Part shown: piece by piece, positions 1 through 10,324 of the stretch | Numbering within the stretch: the first letter of the stretch is position 1 | Layout: each line of letters starts with the position of its first letter | Assembly (NCBI RefSeq): GCF_015461805.1 | Contig: NZ_JACVZE010000002.1 | Span: 682,001-746,000, forward strand | Direction of reading: 5' to 3' | Source: Pseudomonas pisciculturae | GTDB taxonomy: Bacteria; Pseudomonadota; Gammaproteobacteria; Pseudomonadales; Pseudomonadaceae | Length of the DNA: 64,000 bases | The notes under the pieces: generated by a model | What the model was told of the DNA's origin: nothing | Database searches by the model: none | What the model saw: the letters and a program-made list of their open reading frames with translations, nothing else | Position numbers and translations under genes: made by a program

Positions 1-2
1 AA

Positions 3-404
3 GGCTACGTCGACATCATCCAGCCGGATGCCTCCCACGCCGGCGGCATCACCGAAACCCGCAAGATCGCCAACATGGCCGAAGCCTACGACGTGGCGCT
101 GGCCCTGCACTGCCCGCTGGGCCCGATTGCGCTGGCGGCGTGCCTGCAATTGGACGCGGTTTGCTACAACGCGTTTATCCAGGAGCAAAGCCTGGGCATT
201 CACTACAACGAGAGCAATGACTTGCTCGATTATGTGAAAGACCCGCAAGTTTTTGACTACGACAAAGGCTTTGTGAAGATCCCCAACGGGCCGGGCCTGG
301 GCATCGAGATCAACGAGGAATACGTGATCGAACGCGCGGCCATAGGACATCGCTGGCGCAACCCGATCTGGCGCCACGCCGACGGCAGCTTCGCCGAGTG
401 GTGA
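3..404 (+). CDS. dgoD: D-galactonate dehydratase, C-terminal part (5' end outside window)
   Basis: This is the last 133 residues of an enolase-superfamily sugar-acid dehydratase; the frame is open from the window edge. It should convert D-galactonate to 2-keto-3-deoxygalactonate in the cytoplasm. The fragment carries the end of the TIM barrel with QPDAS, then the [13 protein letters not shown] block. Measured from the C-terminus, that His aligns with His285 of the 382-residue E. coli DgoD (recalled numbering), a catalytic acid/base. The following MFS transporter gene supports galactonate catabolism. A related acid-sugar dehydratase (gluconate or mannonate type) cannot be fully excluded from a fragment. 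Confidence 0.85.
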   Translation, partial: GYVDIIQPDASHAGGITETRKIANMAEAYDVALALHCPLGPIALAACLQLDAVCYNAFIQEQSLGIHYNESNDLLDYVKDPQVFDYDKGFVKIPNGPGLGIEINEEYVIERAAIGHRWRNPIWRHADGSFAEW

Positions 405-429
405 TATTGAATTAAAGAAACGCGGTCGG

Positions 430-518
430 TGTGGGAGCTGGCTTGCCTGCGATAGCGGTGTGTCAGCTTGCACATCTGGCACTGAGACACCGCTATCGCA
501 GGCAAGCCAGCTCCCACA
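430..518. repeat. REP doublet (REPIN-like inverted repeat)
   Basis: Two inverted arms starting TGTGGGAGCTGGCTTGCC and ending in its complement enclose a short central spacer. It lies between dgoD and the transporter gene. The inner part reads CCTGCGATAGC instead of the more common CCCCCGATAGC, so it belongs to a sequence subfamily also seen on one arm at 60976-61063. Confidence 0.9.
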
Positions 519-583
519 GTTTGATCCTGGTTTCTTCAGTCAGATCCGTTCCAGACCTCAATAAACATAAGAAGAGGCACCCC

Positions 584-1894
584 ATGCATCCTGAACCCCT
601 CACCGGCCAGGCGTCTTTAGTCACGCCTACTCGAAAGCGCTATTTCATCATGGTGCTGCTGTTTATCACCGTGGTCATCAATTACCTCGACCGCAGCAAC
701 CTGTCGATTGCCGCACCGGCGCTCACCAGTGAATTGGGTATCGACCCGGTTCATGTGGGCCTGATTTTCTCCGCCTTCGGCTGGACCTACGCCGCCATGC
801 AGATCCCCGGCGGCTGGCTGGTAGACCGCGTGCCGCCGCGCATTCTTTACACCGCTGCCCTGCTGTTGTGGTCCATTGCCACCGTGATGCTCGGCTTCGC
901 CGCCAGCTTTATCGCGCTGTTCGTGTTGCGAATGGCAGTGGGCGCGCTGGAAGCACCGGCCTACCCGATCAACAGTCGCGTAGTCACCACGTGGTTCCCC
1001 GAGCGCGAGCGCGCCACCGCGATTGGCTTCTACACCTCCGGGCAATTTGTCGGGCTGGCGTTTCTTACGCCGGTGCTGGCCTGGCTGCAGCACTACTACG
1101 GCTGGCACATGGTGTTTGTAGTCACTGGCGGCGTGGGCATTTTGTGGGCGGCCATCTGGTACGCGGTGTACCGCGAGCCCAAGGATTTCAAAGGCGCGAA
1201 CGCGGCGGAAATCCAACTGATCCGCGACGGTGGCGGCTTGGTGGATATGCAGGAAAAAGCCGTCAAAGCGCCGTTCAGTTGGGTCGATTTAGGGATTGTG
1301 CTGAGCAAGCGCAAGCTCTGGGGCATTTACCTGGGCCAGTTCTGTCTGAACTCTACGCTGTGGTTTTTCCTGACGTGGTTCCCGACCTACCTGGTGAAAT
1401 ACCGCGGCATGGACTTCATCAAGTCCGGCCTGCTGGCGTCACTGCCCTTCCTCGCGGCGTTTGTCGGCGTGCTGTGCAGCGGGATTTTTTCTGACTGGCT
1501 GATTCGTCGCGGCGCATCGGTGGGCTTTGCGCGCAAGCTGCCGATTATTGGCGGGCTGCTGATTTCCACGGCGATCATCGGCGCCAACTACGTGGACTCG
1601 ACGGCGTGGGTGATTGCGTTCCTGGCGGTCGCGTTTTTTGGCAATGGCCTGGCGTCGATCACCTGGTCGCTGGTCTCGACCCTGGCACCTGCGCGCTTGT
1701 TGGGGCTGACGGGTGGGGTGTTCAACTTCATCGGCAACTTGGCGGCGATTGCCACGCCGATTGTGATCGGGTTTTTGGCCAGCGGTGATTCGTTTGCGCC
1801 GGCGATTACCTACATCGCGGTGCTGGCGCTGCTTGGGGCGCTTTCCTACATCTTGTTGGTAGGTAAGGTCGAGCGCATCGAACTCAACGAATAA
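584..1894 (+). CDS. MFS transporter, D-galactonate/hexuronate type
   Basis: This 436-residue protein has about twelve hydrophobic segments and the signature of the anion:cation symporter branch of the major facilitator superfamily: NYLDRSNLSIAAPAL near the N-terminus and GWLVDRVPPR in the TM2-TM3 loop. It probably imports an acid sugar such as D-galactonate with protons at the inner membrane. The open frame runs further upstream through the REP, but ATG 584 is preceded by GAAGAGG and starts at the expected family position. It lies 180 bases after dgoD on the same strand, consistent with a dgo operon interrupted by a REP. Substrate is inferred from context; dgoT is the likely name. Confidence 0.85.
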   Translation: MHPEPLTGQASLVTPTRKRYFIMVLLFITVVINYLDRSNLSIAAPALTSELGIDPVHVGLIFSAFGWTYAAMQIPGGWLVDRVPPRILYTAALLLWSIATVMLGFAASFIALFVLRMAVGALEAPAYPINSRVVTTWFPERERATAIGFYTSGQFVGLAFLTPVLAWLQHYYGWHMVFVVTGGVGILWAAIWYAVYREPKDFKGANAAEIQLIRDGGGLVDMQEKAVKAPFSWVDLGIVLSKRKLWGIYLGQFCLNSTLWFFLTWFPTYLVKYRGMDFIKSGLLASLPFLAAFVGVLCSGIFSDWLIRRGASVGFARKLPIIGGLLISTAIIGANYVDSTAWVIAFLAVAFFGNGLASITWSLVSTLAPARLLGLTGGVFNFIGNLAAIATPIVIGFLASGDSFAPAITYIAVLALLGALSYILLVGKVERIELNE

Positions 1895-1914
1895 CCTGTG
1901 GCAGGGGCGCTTGT

Positions 1915-1944
1915 TGTGGCGAGGGAGCAAGCTCCCGCGCCACA
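1915..1944. repeat. single REP palindrome, possible bidirectional terminator
   Basis: TGTGGCGAGGGAGC pairs with GCTCCCGCGCCACA in a tight hairpin exactly between two convergent genes (the MFS transporter and the RcnB-like gene). There is no T-run. Confidence 0.7.
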
Positions 1945-1954
1945 GGGGCAGTCT

Positions 1955-2398
1955 TCAGTTCAGCACGCCATCGAGAATCTCGTAGACGATGCCGGTGCCC
2001 ACAGCAATCAACACCACATCCGGCCCCGAACGGCGCCATTCGTAACCTTGATACACCGGCAGGCGCTCCAGGGCGCGGCGGTCCAGGCGCTCGCCGTAGT
2101 AGCCGGGTGGCAGCGGCTGGCCGCGTACCAGGCGCACATTGCGCGGTGGCGGTGCGCCACGGGAGAACCGGTCATGGTTATCGCGGATCACCTGACGCAC
2201 CGGGCCGAAGTCCTGAGGTGGGCCGCCACGGCCTTTGGCCTGGGGCGCGCGATGGTCGTCACCACGGGGTTGCTCGTGCTGGCCCTGAGGGCCTCCCCGG
2301 TCAGGGCCGCCCTGATCATTCGGCGCGGCGTGCACCAGGGCACTGGTGCCAAGCACCAGCACGCCAAGGCCTGCAATTATCGATTTGGATAGTTTCAT
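1955..2398 (-). CDS. RcnB/CigR-family small periplasmic protein
   Basis: The 147-residue product has a clear Sec signal peptide (residues 1-24, MKLSKSIIAGLGVLVLG, cleavage after VHA). A Gly/Pro/Gln/His-rich linker follows (about 25-70), then a C-terminal domain with LPPGYY, GYEWRRSGPDVVLI and YEILDGVLN. That layout fits the RcnB/CigR family; RcnB helps nickel/cobalt homeostasis and CigR is an inner-membrane anti-virulence protein in Salmonella. The start at 2398 has GAGG upstream; an in-frame start 27 bases further upstream lacks support. Function is inferred from family only. A strong terminator hairpin lies just 26 bases upstream, so the promoter must overlap it or lie beyond it. Confidence 0.7.
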   Translation of the reverse strand: MKLSKSIIAGLGVLVLGTSALVHAAPNDQGGPDRGGPQGQHEQPRGDDHRAPQAKGRGGPPQDFGPVRQVIRDNHDRFSRGAPPPRNVRLVRGQPLPPGYYGERLDRRALERLPVYQGYEWRRSGPDVVLIAVGTGIVYEILDGVLN

Positions 2399-2423
2399 CG
2401 GGTGTTCCTCAGGGCGCATAAGC

Positions 2424-2456
2424 AAAAAAGGGATTTCGAACGAGGTTCGAAATCCC
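2424..2456 (-). terminator. intrinsic terminator of the two-gene unknown cassette
   Basis: On the minus strand a perfect 12-bp stem (GGGATTTCGAAC with its complement, 3-base loop) is followed by six T residues. It sits about 80 bases after the stop codon at 2535. It is also the immediate upstream region of the RcnB-like gene. Confidence 0.85.
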
Positions 2457-2534
2457 TGGGTCTTGCCATTTAGGCTATGGGTTCTGCACTTGATTCCTTT
2501 GTATCAGGAACTTTACCTCGCGTTGACGAGTGCC

Positions 2535-3083
2535 TTACGCCGGCTGTTTTAAAAGCCTCTCCCAACTGGCAAGTTTCTCTAGCGTTAAATTGAGTTCTTT
2601 ACCCTGTTCTTTGAGGTTTTGGTTTATCGCGCGTTTGTCACCAATACCAGCAAACTGGTCGGTCGTGATCTTTTTGTAGGGGCTGTCTACCAACGTGCGC
2701 ATATTAGGGTTGAGTTGTTCTGCGTCCCGCAGCGCTTTGCGAAATCCACCATCAAACGTCGAACTTTTTGCGGACAGATTGCTGCCAAACAAACCATCGA
2801 TCATGCGGGTTGCGCGTACGCTCAAACCCATGTGGCGCGTCAGTCTTGGGGTCTTGTCACTGCGTTGGCGCAAATAGCCTGCCGATTTGTTTTTGCGCGA
2901 GAGTTCGGCAGTCGCCCTGGCGCTTTCGTTGCTGAACTTGGTCGCCTGTGACGGGTTGCCGCCAATACTGGTTTGGGCGTTTTCCAAGCTCTTTACTCGG
3001 GCTTCAATGGAGTTTTTCTGATCGGTATATAAATCAACTTTTGCCTGGACGGTAGGTTGTTGATGATAGGAAGTGATTGGCAT
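2535..3083 (-). CDS. unknown protein, second gene of a two-gene cassette
   Basis: I do not recognise this 182-residue protein. It begins MPITSYHQQPTVQAKV, is rich in Ser, Thr, Gln, Asn and Lys, has no membrane segment or Sec signal, and looks mostly helical (VDLYTDQKNSIEARVKSLENA is followed by several charged helices). The start at 3083 is supported by GAGG with 4-5 bases spacing; a longer open frame upstream overlaps the preceding gene. The gene follows its partner by 35 bases and ends before a strong terminator. The DNA looks less GC-rich than trpA next door, which suggests horizontal acquisition. The first 12 residues contain no acidic residue and position 3 is Ile, as in many type III secreted proteins, but this is weak evidence. 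Confidence 0.7.
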   Translation of the reverse strand: MPITSYHQQPTVQAKVDLYTDQKNSIEARVKSLENAQTSIGGNPSQATKFSNESARATAELSRKNKSAGYLRQRSDKTPRLTRHMGLSVRATRMIDGLFGSNLSAKSSTFDGGFRKALRDAEQLNPNMRTLVDSPYKKITTDQFAGIGDKRAINQNLKEQGKELNLTLEKLASWERLLKQPA

Positions 3084-3118
3084 AGGACCTCGAATGATTG
3101 CGGGTTCAGGGGGAAGAG

Positions 3119-3781
3119 TTACCGACCTGTCAGGATCTGATTTTCCCAAGCATGCGCACGTGACATGACCGAGGGCGTAGCCTGCTCATTAGAGGCGCTG
3201 GAGAGCCGCTGCTCTGCTCCTTCATTCACGTTGCGAAATTTCGGCAAATCCGAACGCGGTGCAGGAATCGGGAGGTCAGGCGACAAGGCACTGGGGAATA
3301 CTGTACGAGGGGTCGTGGCAGGTTTTTGCACATTCGCTGCCGGCGCGCTTTTACGTGGCTTGGCAATAGGGGGCGTCGTCGCGGCAGGCTCCAGTGTATT
3401 GAGCAGGTTCGAGGCGCTGACCATTTGTTTTTCCAATCGGTTCGCAAGCGTGCTCAGCGCGATCTTTTCACCCGGTTTGACGAGTTTCATATCGGCGGGG
3501 TTGATAGCCGCTTTTGAAAAACCGGCATCCCGTAGATGCAGTTTGTCCCGCAGGCTCATGTTGGGGCTGAACTTCCAGCCCTTTTCCGGGGAGAAGCGCA
3601 GGTAACCCTCCTGGTGTGGGGAGTTGTTCAAGTGTTTGGATAGATTGTTGAGGCTTTGCGCGTGCTGGCGTGCCTGCGTAGCGAAGGACGTTTCATGCGC
3701 GGGTGGCGCAGAGGTAGAAGGAGGGAGCGAAGCGGTATTGGGTACGGCGAAACTGGGCGAGGCAGTACTGATCGTCATCAT
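3119..3781 (-). CDS. unknown Ser/Pro/Ala-rich protein, first gene of a two-gene cassette
   Basis: This 220-residue protein is not one I can name. The first 35 residues (MMTISTASPSFAVPNTAS onward) are Ser/Thr/Pro/Ala-rich and free of acidic residues. A short compact region at about 58-112 (FSPEKGWKFSP, LRDKLHLRDAGFSKAAINPAD) resembles a small folded module. The rest is a Pro/Ala/Ser-rich tail. There is no Sec signal or membrane segment. The start at 3781 follows AGAAAGGA with good spacing; TTG at 3784 and ATG at 3778 are alternatives. N-terminal composition resembles type III secretion signals, yet no hrp-box (GGAACC-N16-CCACNNA) is visible upstream. Secreted effector, phage-related or lineage-specific protein are all possible. 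Confidence 0.7.
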   Translation of the reverse strand: MMTISTASPSFAVPNTASLPPSTSAPPAHETSFATQARQHAQSLNNLSKHLNNSPHQEGYLRFSPEKGWKFSPNMSLRDKLHLRDAGFSKAAINPADMKLVKPGEKIALSTLANRLEKQMVSASNLLNTLEPAATTPPIAKPRKSAPAANVQKPATTPRTVFPSALSPDLPIPAPRSDLPKFRNVNEGAEQRLSSASNEQATPSVMSRAHAWENQILTGR

Positions 3782-3941
3782 CAACGTTTCCTTTCTGGCG
3801 GTTGTAGAACCAAAGTTCGCCGAAGGATTATCAATGAGGGCTAAAAATACGGGTGCAGCCGACGTCGTGATTTGCCGTAAGACTGTGCGTCAGTCAGTGA
3901 AATCTTTTCATTAGCGGTTGGGTGAGGATTTTTAATCAGGA

Positions 3942-3971
3942 AAGAGGGTTCAAGTTCGCCCGAACCCCCTT
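3942..3971 (-). terminator. intrinsic terminator after trpA
   Basis: On the minus strand AAGGGGGTTC pairs with GAACCCTCTT (one mismatch) around a 10-base loop, followed by a T-rich stretch. It begins about 10 bases past the trpA stop and separates trpBA from the unknown cassette. Confidence 0.7.
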
Positions 3972-3981
3972 CTTGAATGCG

Positions 3982-4790
3982 CTAGGCGCGTGCGTTACGC
4001 ACACCTTGCGACAGCTCGGCGCACAGGCCCAACACCCCATCGATGGCTTGCTGATCATTTTTCGCATTGGCGATGTGATCGATCAGTGCCGAACCTACCA
4101 CCACGCCGTCTGCCAAACGTGCGATGGCCGCTGCTTGTTCCGGGGTGCGGATACCAAAGCCGATGCTGATCGGCAGGTCGGTATGCCGACGCAGGCGAGC
4201 CACCGCCTCTTCGACGTGTTCCAGGGTGGCGGCACCGGCACCGGTCACACCGGCCACCGACACGTAGTACACAAAGCCGGAGCTGCCGTTGAGCACGGTC
4301 GGCAGGCGCACGTCGTCGGTGGTTGGCGTGGTCAGGCGGATAAAGTCGATACCGGCAGCCTGGGCCGGGTCGCACAACTCGCCGTTATGCTCAGGCGGCA
4401 TGTCGACCACGATCAGGCCGTCAACGCCCGCTTCCTTGGCGTCGGTGATGAACTTCGGCACGCCATATTTGTGGATCGGGTTGAAGTAGCCCATCAGCAC
4501 CAGCGGCGTGTCGTTGTTGTCTTTGCGGAACTCGCGAACCATCTGCAGGGTTTTGAGCAGGTTCTGCTTGGCTTCCAGGGCGCGGATGTTGGCCAACTGA
4601 ATCGCCGGGCCGTCGGCCATCGGGTCGGTGAAGGGCATGCCCAGCTCGATCACGTCGGCGCCAGCCGCTGGCAAGCCTTTGAGAATCGCCAGGGAGGTGT
4701 CGTAGCCCGGGTCGCCGGCGGTGATGAAGGTCACCAGGGCGGCGCGGTTTTGTTCTTTAAGTTGCTCGAAGCGAGTTTGCAGGCGGCTCA

Positions 4791-4791
<1 letters not shown>
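3982..4791 (-). CDS. trpA: tryptophan synthase alpha subunit
   Basis: The 269-residue alpha subunit cleaves indole-3-glycerol phosphate to indole and glyceraldehyde-3-phosphate and passes indole to TrpB. The TIM-barrel protein shows both catalytic residues in [15 protein letters not shown]: Glu49 and Asp60. Length matches the family. The start codon at 4791 overlaps the trpB stop in an ATGA arrangement, which fixes the start despite a longer upstream open frame. It is cotranscribed with trpB. Confidence 0.98.
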
Positions 4792-7020
<2,229 letters not shown>

Positions 7021-7024
<4 letters not shown>

Positions 7025-7347
7025 TCACCGCGTTTGCACAGCAGGTAAGCGGCCAGCAGACCCAGCGCGCCTACGGCAACACCGGCTGTAGTCCACGGGT
7101 GTTCTTGTGCGTAGTCCCGGGTTGCAACACCGGTTTCGCGGATTTTGACTTTGCTTTCTTCGTAGGCATCGCTGATCAGATGGCGGGAATGTTTAAGGGC
7201 ATTCTCGGCATTGCTTTTCAGGGCCTTCAAGGTCTTGCGCGACTCGTCAGATGCATCGTCCTTGAGGCTTTCCAGCGACTTGAGCAGGCTCGAAATCTCG
7301 GCTTCCATGCTTTCCAGTGACGCTTTGCGTAAAGAAGTGTTGGCCAT
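7021..7347 (-). CDS. DUF883 (ElaB/YqjD-type) membrane-anchored protein
   Basis: The 108-residue protein has a long charged amphipathic helical region (about 1-80) and one C-terminal membrane segment ([19 protein letters not shown]) followed by a short positive tail. That is the DUF883 architecture. E. coli members are inner-membrane proteins that bind ribosomes in stationary phase under RpoS control; whether that holds here is not visible. AGGAGAGT-type RBS sequence precedes the start. Confidence 0.85.
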
Positions 7348-7502
7348 GTGGACTCTCCTGAAGTGATTGAGTGGCGTGTGTAGATACCGACTGCGGCCGT
7401 TTCAGAAAGTGCAGTAAATCTGAACTTTCACGTAGCAACGGCCGCCAGAAGCAGTACGAGATTGACTGCTACGCTTGATTCACGACCCTTAGGAGAACTG
7501 CC

Positions 7503-7718
7503 ATGAGTGATCATCACACGTACAAGAAAGTCGAACTGGTTGGCTCGTCGACTACCACCATCGAAGATGCGATCAACAATGCACTGGCCGAAGCCCACAA
7601 GAGCATCAAACACTTGGAATGGTTCGAGGTGACTGAAACCCGCGGCCACATCAAAGACGGCAAGGCGGCGCACTTCCAGGTCACCCTCAAGGTGGGGTTC
7701 CGAATCGCCAGTAGCTGA
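7503..7718 (+). CDS. dodecin (flavin-storage protein)
   Basis: This 71-residue protein matches dodecins in full length: VELVGSSTTTIEDAINNALAEA helix, the LEWFEVTETRG strand with the flavin-stacking Trp (Trp40), and the closing FQVTLKVGFRI strand. Dodecins form dodecamers that bind FMN, riboflavin or CoA in the cytosol and limit free-flavin toxicity. AGGAG lies 7 bases before the ATG. It is a single-gene unit with its own terminator. Confidence 0.93.
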   Translation: MSDHHTYKKVELVGSSTTTIEDAINNALAEAHKSIKHLEWFEVTETRGHIKDGKAAHFQVTLKVGFRIASS

Positions 7719-7778
7719 TCGCACCGGTTGAACTTTGCCGACTGGCCGATTGCCATAACCTGCGCTACAACCAATGGG

Positions 7779-7801
7779 TGCCGACGCCACAAGCGTCGGC
7801 A
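7779..7801 (+). terminator. intrinsic terminator after dodecin
   Basis: TGCCGACGC pairs perfectly with GCGTCGGCA around CACAA, followed by CGCTCTTTT. It precedes the DUF1161 gene by about 30 bases. Confidence 0.75.
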
Positions 7802-7834
7802 CGCTCTTTTAGATCAGCGCAAGGAAAGTAACGG

Positions 7835-8059
7835 ATGAAGAAGTTTTTGTTAGCGTTAGGTTTGTTGAGCATTGCGGGTACAGCCCTGGCGGCGGGCAAG
7901 CCTTGTGAAGAGCTGAAAAGCGAGATTGCGGCGAAAATCGATGCCAATGGCGCTTCGGGTTATTCGCTGGAAGTGGTGGATAAAGGTGCTTCTACCGACG
8001 CGAAAGTGGTCGGCAGTTGCGAAGGTGGCACCAAGGAAATCGTCTACAAGCGCGGTTAA
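7835..8059 (+). CDS. DUF1161 small secreted protein (copy 1)
   Basis: The 74-residue precursor has a Sec signal (MKKFLLALGLLSIAGTALA, cleavage near residue 20) and a mature domain of about 54 residues. Two Cys (KPCEELK and GSCEGG) are likely to form a disulfide in the periplasm. Layout and motifs match DUF1161. Function is unknown. A diverged paralog lies at 10085-10324. AAGGAAAG precedes the start. Confidence 0.85.
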   Translation: MKKFLLALGLLSIAGTALAAGKPCEELKSEIAAKIDANGASGYSLEVVDKGASTDAKVVGSCEGGTKEIVYKRG

Positions 8060-8080
8060 ACCCGTGCTTCACACATTGAA

Positions 8081-8194
8081 ACGACGCACTTGTGGCGAGG
8101 GAGCTTGCTCCCGCTGGAGTGCGCAGCGCTCCCAAGATTTTGGGGCCGCTACGCAGCCCAGCGGGAGCAAGCTCCCTCGCCACAGGTGCGTCGT
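8081..8194. repeat. extended REP doublet followed by T-run
   Basis: Outer arms ACGACGCAC/GTGCGTCGT enclose REP arms beginning TGTGGCGAGGGAGC and ending in the complement, with about 50 bases between. Seven T residues follow on the plus strand. The element lies between convergent genes (DUF1161 and the YhbW-like gene) and probably acts as a terminator. Confidence 0.85.
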
Positions 8195-8209
8195 TTTTTT
8201 GCCTGGGGT

Positions 8210-9211
8210 TTAGCCCTTCATCAACTGCGCCAACAGCTCGTAGGAACGAATCCGGTCGGCGTGCTCGTACAGGTCAGACGTAAAGATCAACTCGTCGGCA
8301 CCCGTCTGCTCGATCAGTACTTCCAGTTTGGCGCGGATCTTCGCCGGGCTGCCCACCATCGCCAGGCCGAGGAAGCTGCCCACGGCGTCTTTTTCATGGG
8401 GCAGCCACAGGCCATCCATGGTTTTTACTGGCGGGCGCTGCACCAGGCTTTGCCCGCGCATTAGCGCGAGAATCCGCTGGTAAACCGAGGTGGCCAGGTA
8501 ATCGGCCTGATCGTCGGTGTCTGCCGCTACCAGCGGAATACCCAGCATCACGTAGGGTTTATCCAATACGGCCGAAGGCTTGAAGTGATTGCGGTATACG
8601 CGAATCGCCTCATGCATCAGGCGTGGTGCGAAATGGGAGGCGAAGGCGTAGGGCAAGCCGCGTTCGCCCGCCAGCTGGGCGCTGAACAGGCTGGAACCCA
8701 GCAGCCACACCGGTACGTTGGTGCCGGTGCCCGGAACGGCGATCACCCGTTGGTCAGGCGTGCGTGGGCCCAGGTAGGCCATCAGCTCGGCCACGTCCTC
8801 GGGGAAATCGTCGGCGCTGCCGGAGCGCTCACGGCGCAGGGCACGGGCGGTCATTTGGTCGGAACCGGGGGCGCGGCCTAGGCCCAGGTCGATACGACCG
8901 GGGTAGAGACTTTCCAGGGTGCCGAACTGTTCGGCGATTACCAACGGCGCGTGATTGGGCAGCATCACGCCACCGGAGCCAACGCGAATCGTCGACGTGC
9001 CGCCGGCCAGGTAACCCAGCAACACCGAGGTGGCGGAACTGGCGATGCCATCCATATTGTGGTGTTCAGCCACCCAGAAACGGTTGTAGCCAAACTTTTC
9101 GACGTGCTGGGCCAGGTCCAGGGAATTGCGCAGCGACTGCGCCGTGCTGCCGTTGGCGCGCACGGGCACCAGGTCGAGGGTCGAGAACTTTACGTCGGAC
9201 AGCGATTTCAT
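8210..9211 (-). CDS. LLM-class flavin-dependent monooxygenase, YhbW-like
   Basis: This 333-residue protein is a bacterial-luciferase-like TIM barrel. Very characteristic blocks are [37 protein letters not shown] and [16 protein letters not shown], which closely resemble E. coli YhbW as I recall it. It should use reduced FMN on an unknown substrate in the cytoplasm. The start at 9211 is the first Met giving the family N-terminus; a longer frame adds 22 basic residues without support. It is divergent from osmC. Confidence 0.88.
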   Translation of the reverse strand: MKSLSDVKFSTLDLVPVRANGSTAQSLRNSLDLAQHVEKFGYNRFWVAEHHNMDGIASSATSVLLGYLAGGTSTIRVGSGGVMLPNHAPLVIAEQFGTLESLYPGRIDLGLGRAPGSDQMTARALRRERSGSADDFPEDVAELMAYLGPRTPDQRVIAVPGTGTNVPVWLLGSSLFSAQLAGERGLPYAFASHFAPRLMHEAIRVYRNHFKPSAVLDKPYVMLGIPLVAADTDDQADYLATSVYQRILALMRGQSLVQRPPVKTMDGLWLPHEKDAVGSFLGLAMVGSPAKIRAKLEVLIEQTGADELIFTSDLYEHADRIRSYELLAQLMKG

Positions 9212-9429
9212 AAGCCTGCTTCTCCAAGGGGGCCGCAGGCTTTTAAGACGAACCAAAACCTGCCGCTTCATGTGCATGCTCTATGCAATGAGGGCATATA
9301 CCCGAGATTCAATAGCCAGCTGGGAAATTTCCTACTAGATCGCTAGGTTTCTCCGACAAGATGAACTTTGCCAGGCCGACTATCCTCAGAACCCTTACTG
9401 ACGCAAAACCACCGTTCGAGGAGAAAGCT

Positions 9430-9861
9430 ATGAGTATTGTTAAAAAGGCATCCGCGCATTGGGAAGGTGATCTGAAGACGGGTCTGGGCTCCATTTCTAC
9501 GGAAACCGGCGTGCTGCGCGAAGCGCCCTACGGCTTCAAGGCTCGTTTCGAAGGTGGCAAGGGCACCAACCCGGAAGAACTGATCGGCGCGGCCCATGCT
9601 GGCTGCTTCTCCATGGCGTTCTCCATGATTTTGGGCGACGCCGGGCTTAAGGCTGACAGCATTGATACCCAGGCAGAAGTGACGCTAGACCAGGTTGACG
9701 GTGGTTTTGCGATCACGGCCGTGCATTTGATTTTGAAAGCCAAGATCCCCGGCGCGAGCCAGGCGCAGTTCGATGAGCTGAGCAAGAAGGCCAAGGAAGG
9801 GTGCCCGGTGTCCAAGGTGCTGAATGCGAAAATCAGCCTGGATGCGACCCTGGTCAACTAA
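9430..9861 (+). CDS. osmC: OsmC-type peroxiredoxin
   Basis: The 143-residue protein has the same length and active-site spacing as E. coli OsmC: Cys59 in AAHAGCFSMAFS and Cys125 in EGCPVSKVL. These thiol peroxidases reduce organic hydroperoxides in the cytosol and are usually osmotically or RpoS induced. GAGGAG lies 6-7 bases before the ATG. OsmC rather than Ohr is preferred from the SIVKKASAHWEGDLKTG N-terminus and YGFKARFEG block. Confidence 0.92.
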   Translation: MSIVKKASAHWEGDLKTGLGSISTETGVLREAPYGFKARFEGGKGTNPEELIGAAHAGCFSMAFSMILGDAGLKADSIDTQAEVTLDQVDGGFAITAVHLILKAKIPGASQAQFDELSKKAKEGCPVSKVLNAKISLDATLVN

Positions 9862-9891
9862 CGCCGCAAGACTGTTGTGTAAACAGGGCAG

Positions 9892-9980
9892 TGTGGGAGG
9901 GGGCTTGCCCCCGATAGCGGTGGATCAGCTAGATAGTTGTTGGCTGACCCACTGCTATCGGGAGCAAGCCCCCTCCCACA
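9892..9980. repeat. REP doublet (REPIN-like)
   Basis: Arm TGTGGGAGGGGGCTTGCC and its complement ending AGCCCCCTCCCACA enclose a short variable centre with GCGGTGGATCAGC/GCTGACCCACTGC. It lies between osmC and the second DUF1161 gene. Confidence 0.93.
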
Positions 9981-10084
9981 TTTAGTTCTGCGTTAAATCA
10001 GAACTCGCGTTTACAAACTGTGGTCGAATAGCCATTACTGCCTAGGCGCACACCCGTGCGCAGTGCATTCAGGGAGCTTCACAC

Positions 10085-10324
10085 ATGAAACGTTTTGCCT
10101 TGGCGATCATCTGCGGTGTGTTGGCCACTTCGGCCGTGGCCGCGCCTAAAGACTGTGAAGAGCTCAAGAAAGAGATCGAGGTCAAGATCCAGGCTAACGC
10201 TGTGCCGTCCTACACCCTGGAAATCGTCAGCAAGGAAGAAGCTGACAAACATGATGTAGCCATGGTGGTCGGCAGCTGTGAGAACGGCACCAAAGCCATC
10301 ATCTATCAGAAGAACAACGACTGA
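10085..10324 (+). CDS. DUF1161 small secreted protein (copy 2)
   Basis: The 79-residue precursor has a Sec signal (MKRFALAIICGVLATSAVA) and a mature domain with the same DCEELKKEIEVKI and VVGSCENGTKAIIY blocks as the paralog at 7835-8059, including both Cys. GGGAGC precedes the ATG. It meets the convergent lipoprotein gene end to end. Function is unknown. Confidence 0.85.
   Translation: MKRFALAIICGVLATSAVAAPKDCEELKKEIEVKIQANAVPSYTLEIVSKEEADKHDVAMVVGSCENGTKAIIYQKNND

Noticed and set aside
2430..2456. GGTTCGAAATCCC resembling a tRNA T-arm or an attachment site
   Set aside because: It is half of a perfect 12-bp terminator hairpin with a T-run; no acceptor, D or anticodon arm and no direct repeat were found.
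3782..3940. hrp-box search upstream of the unknown cassette
   Set aside because: No GGAACC-N15/16-CCACNNA match on the minus strand; only four-of-six partial matches.
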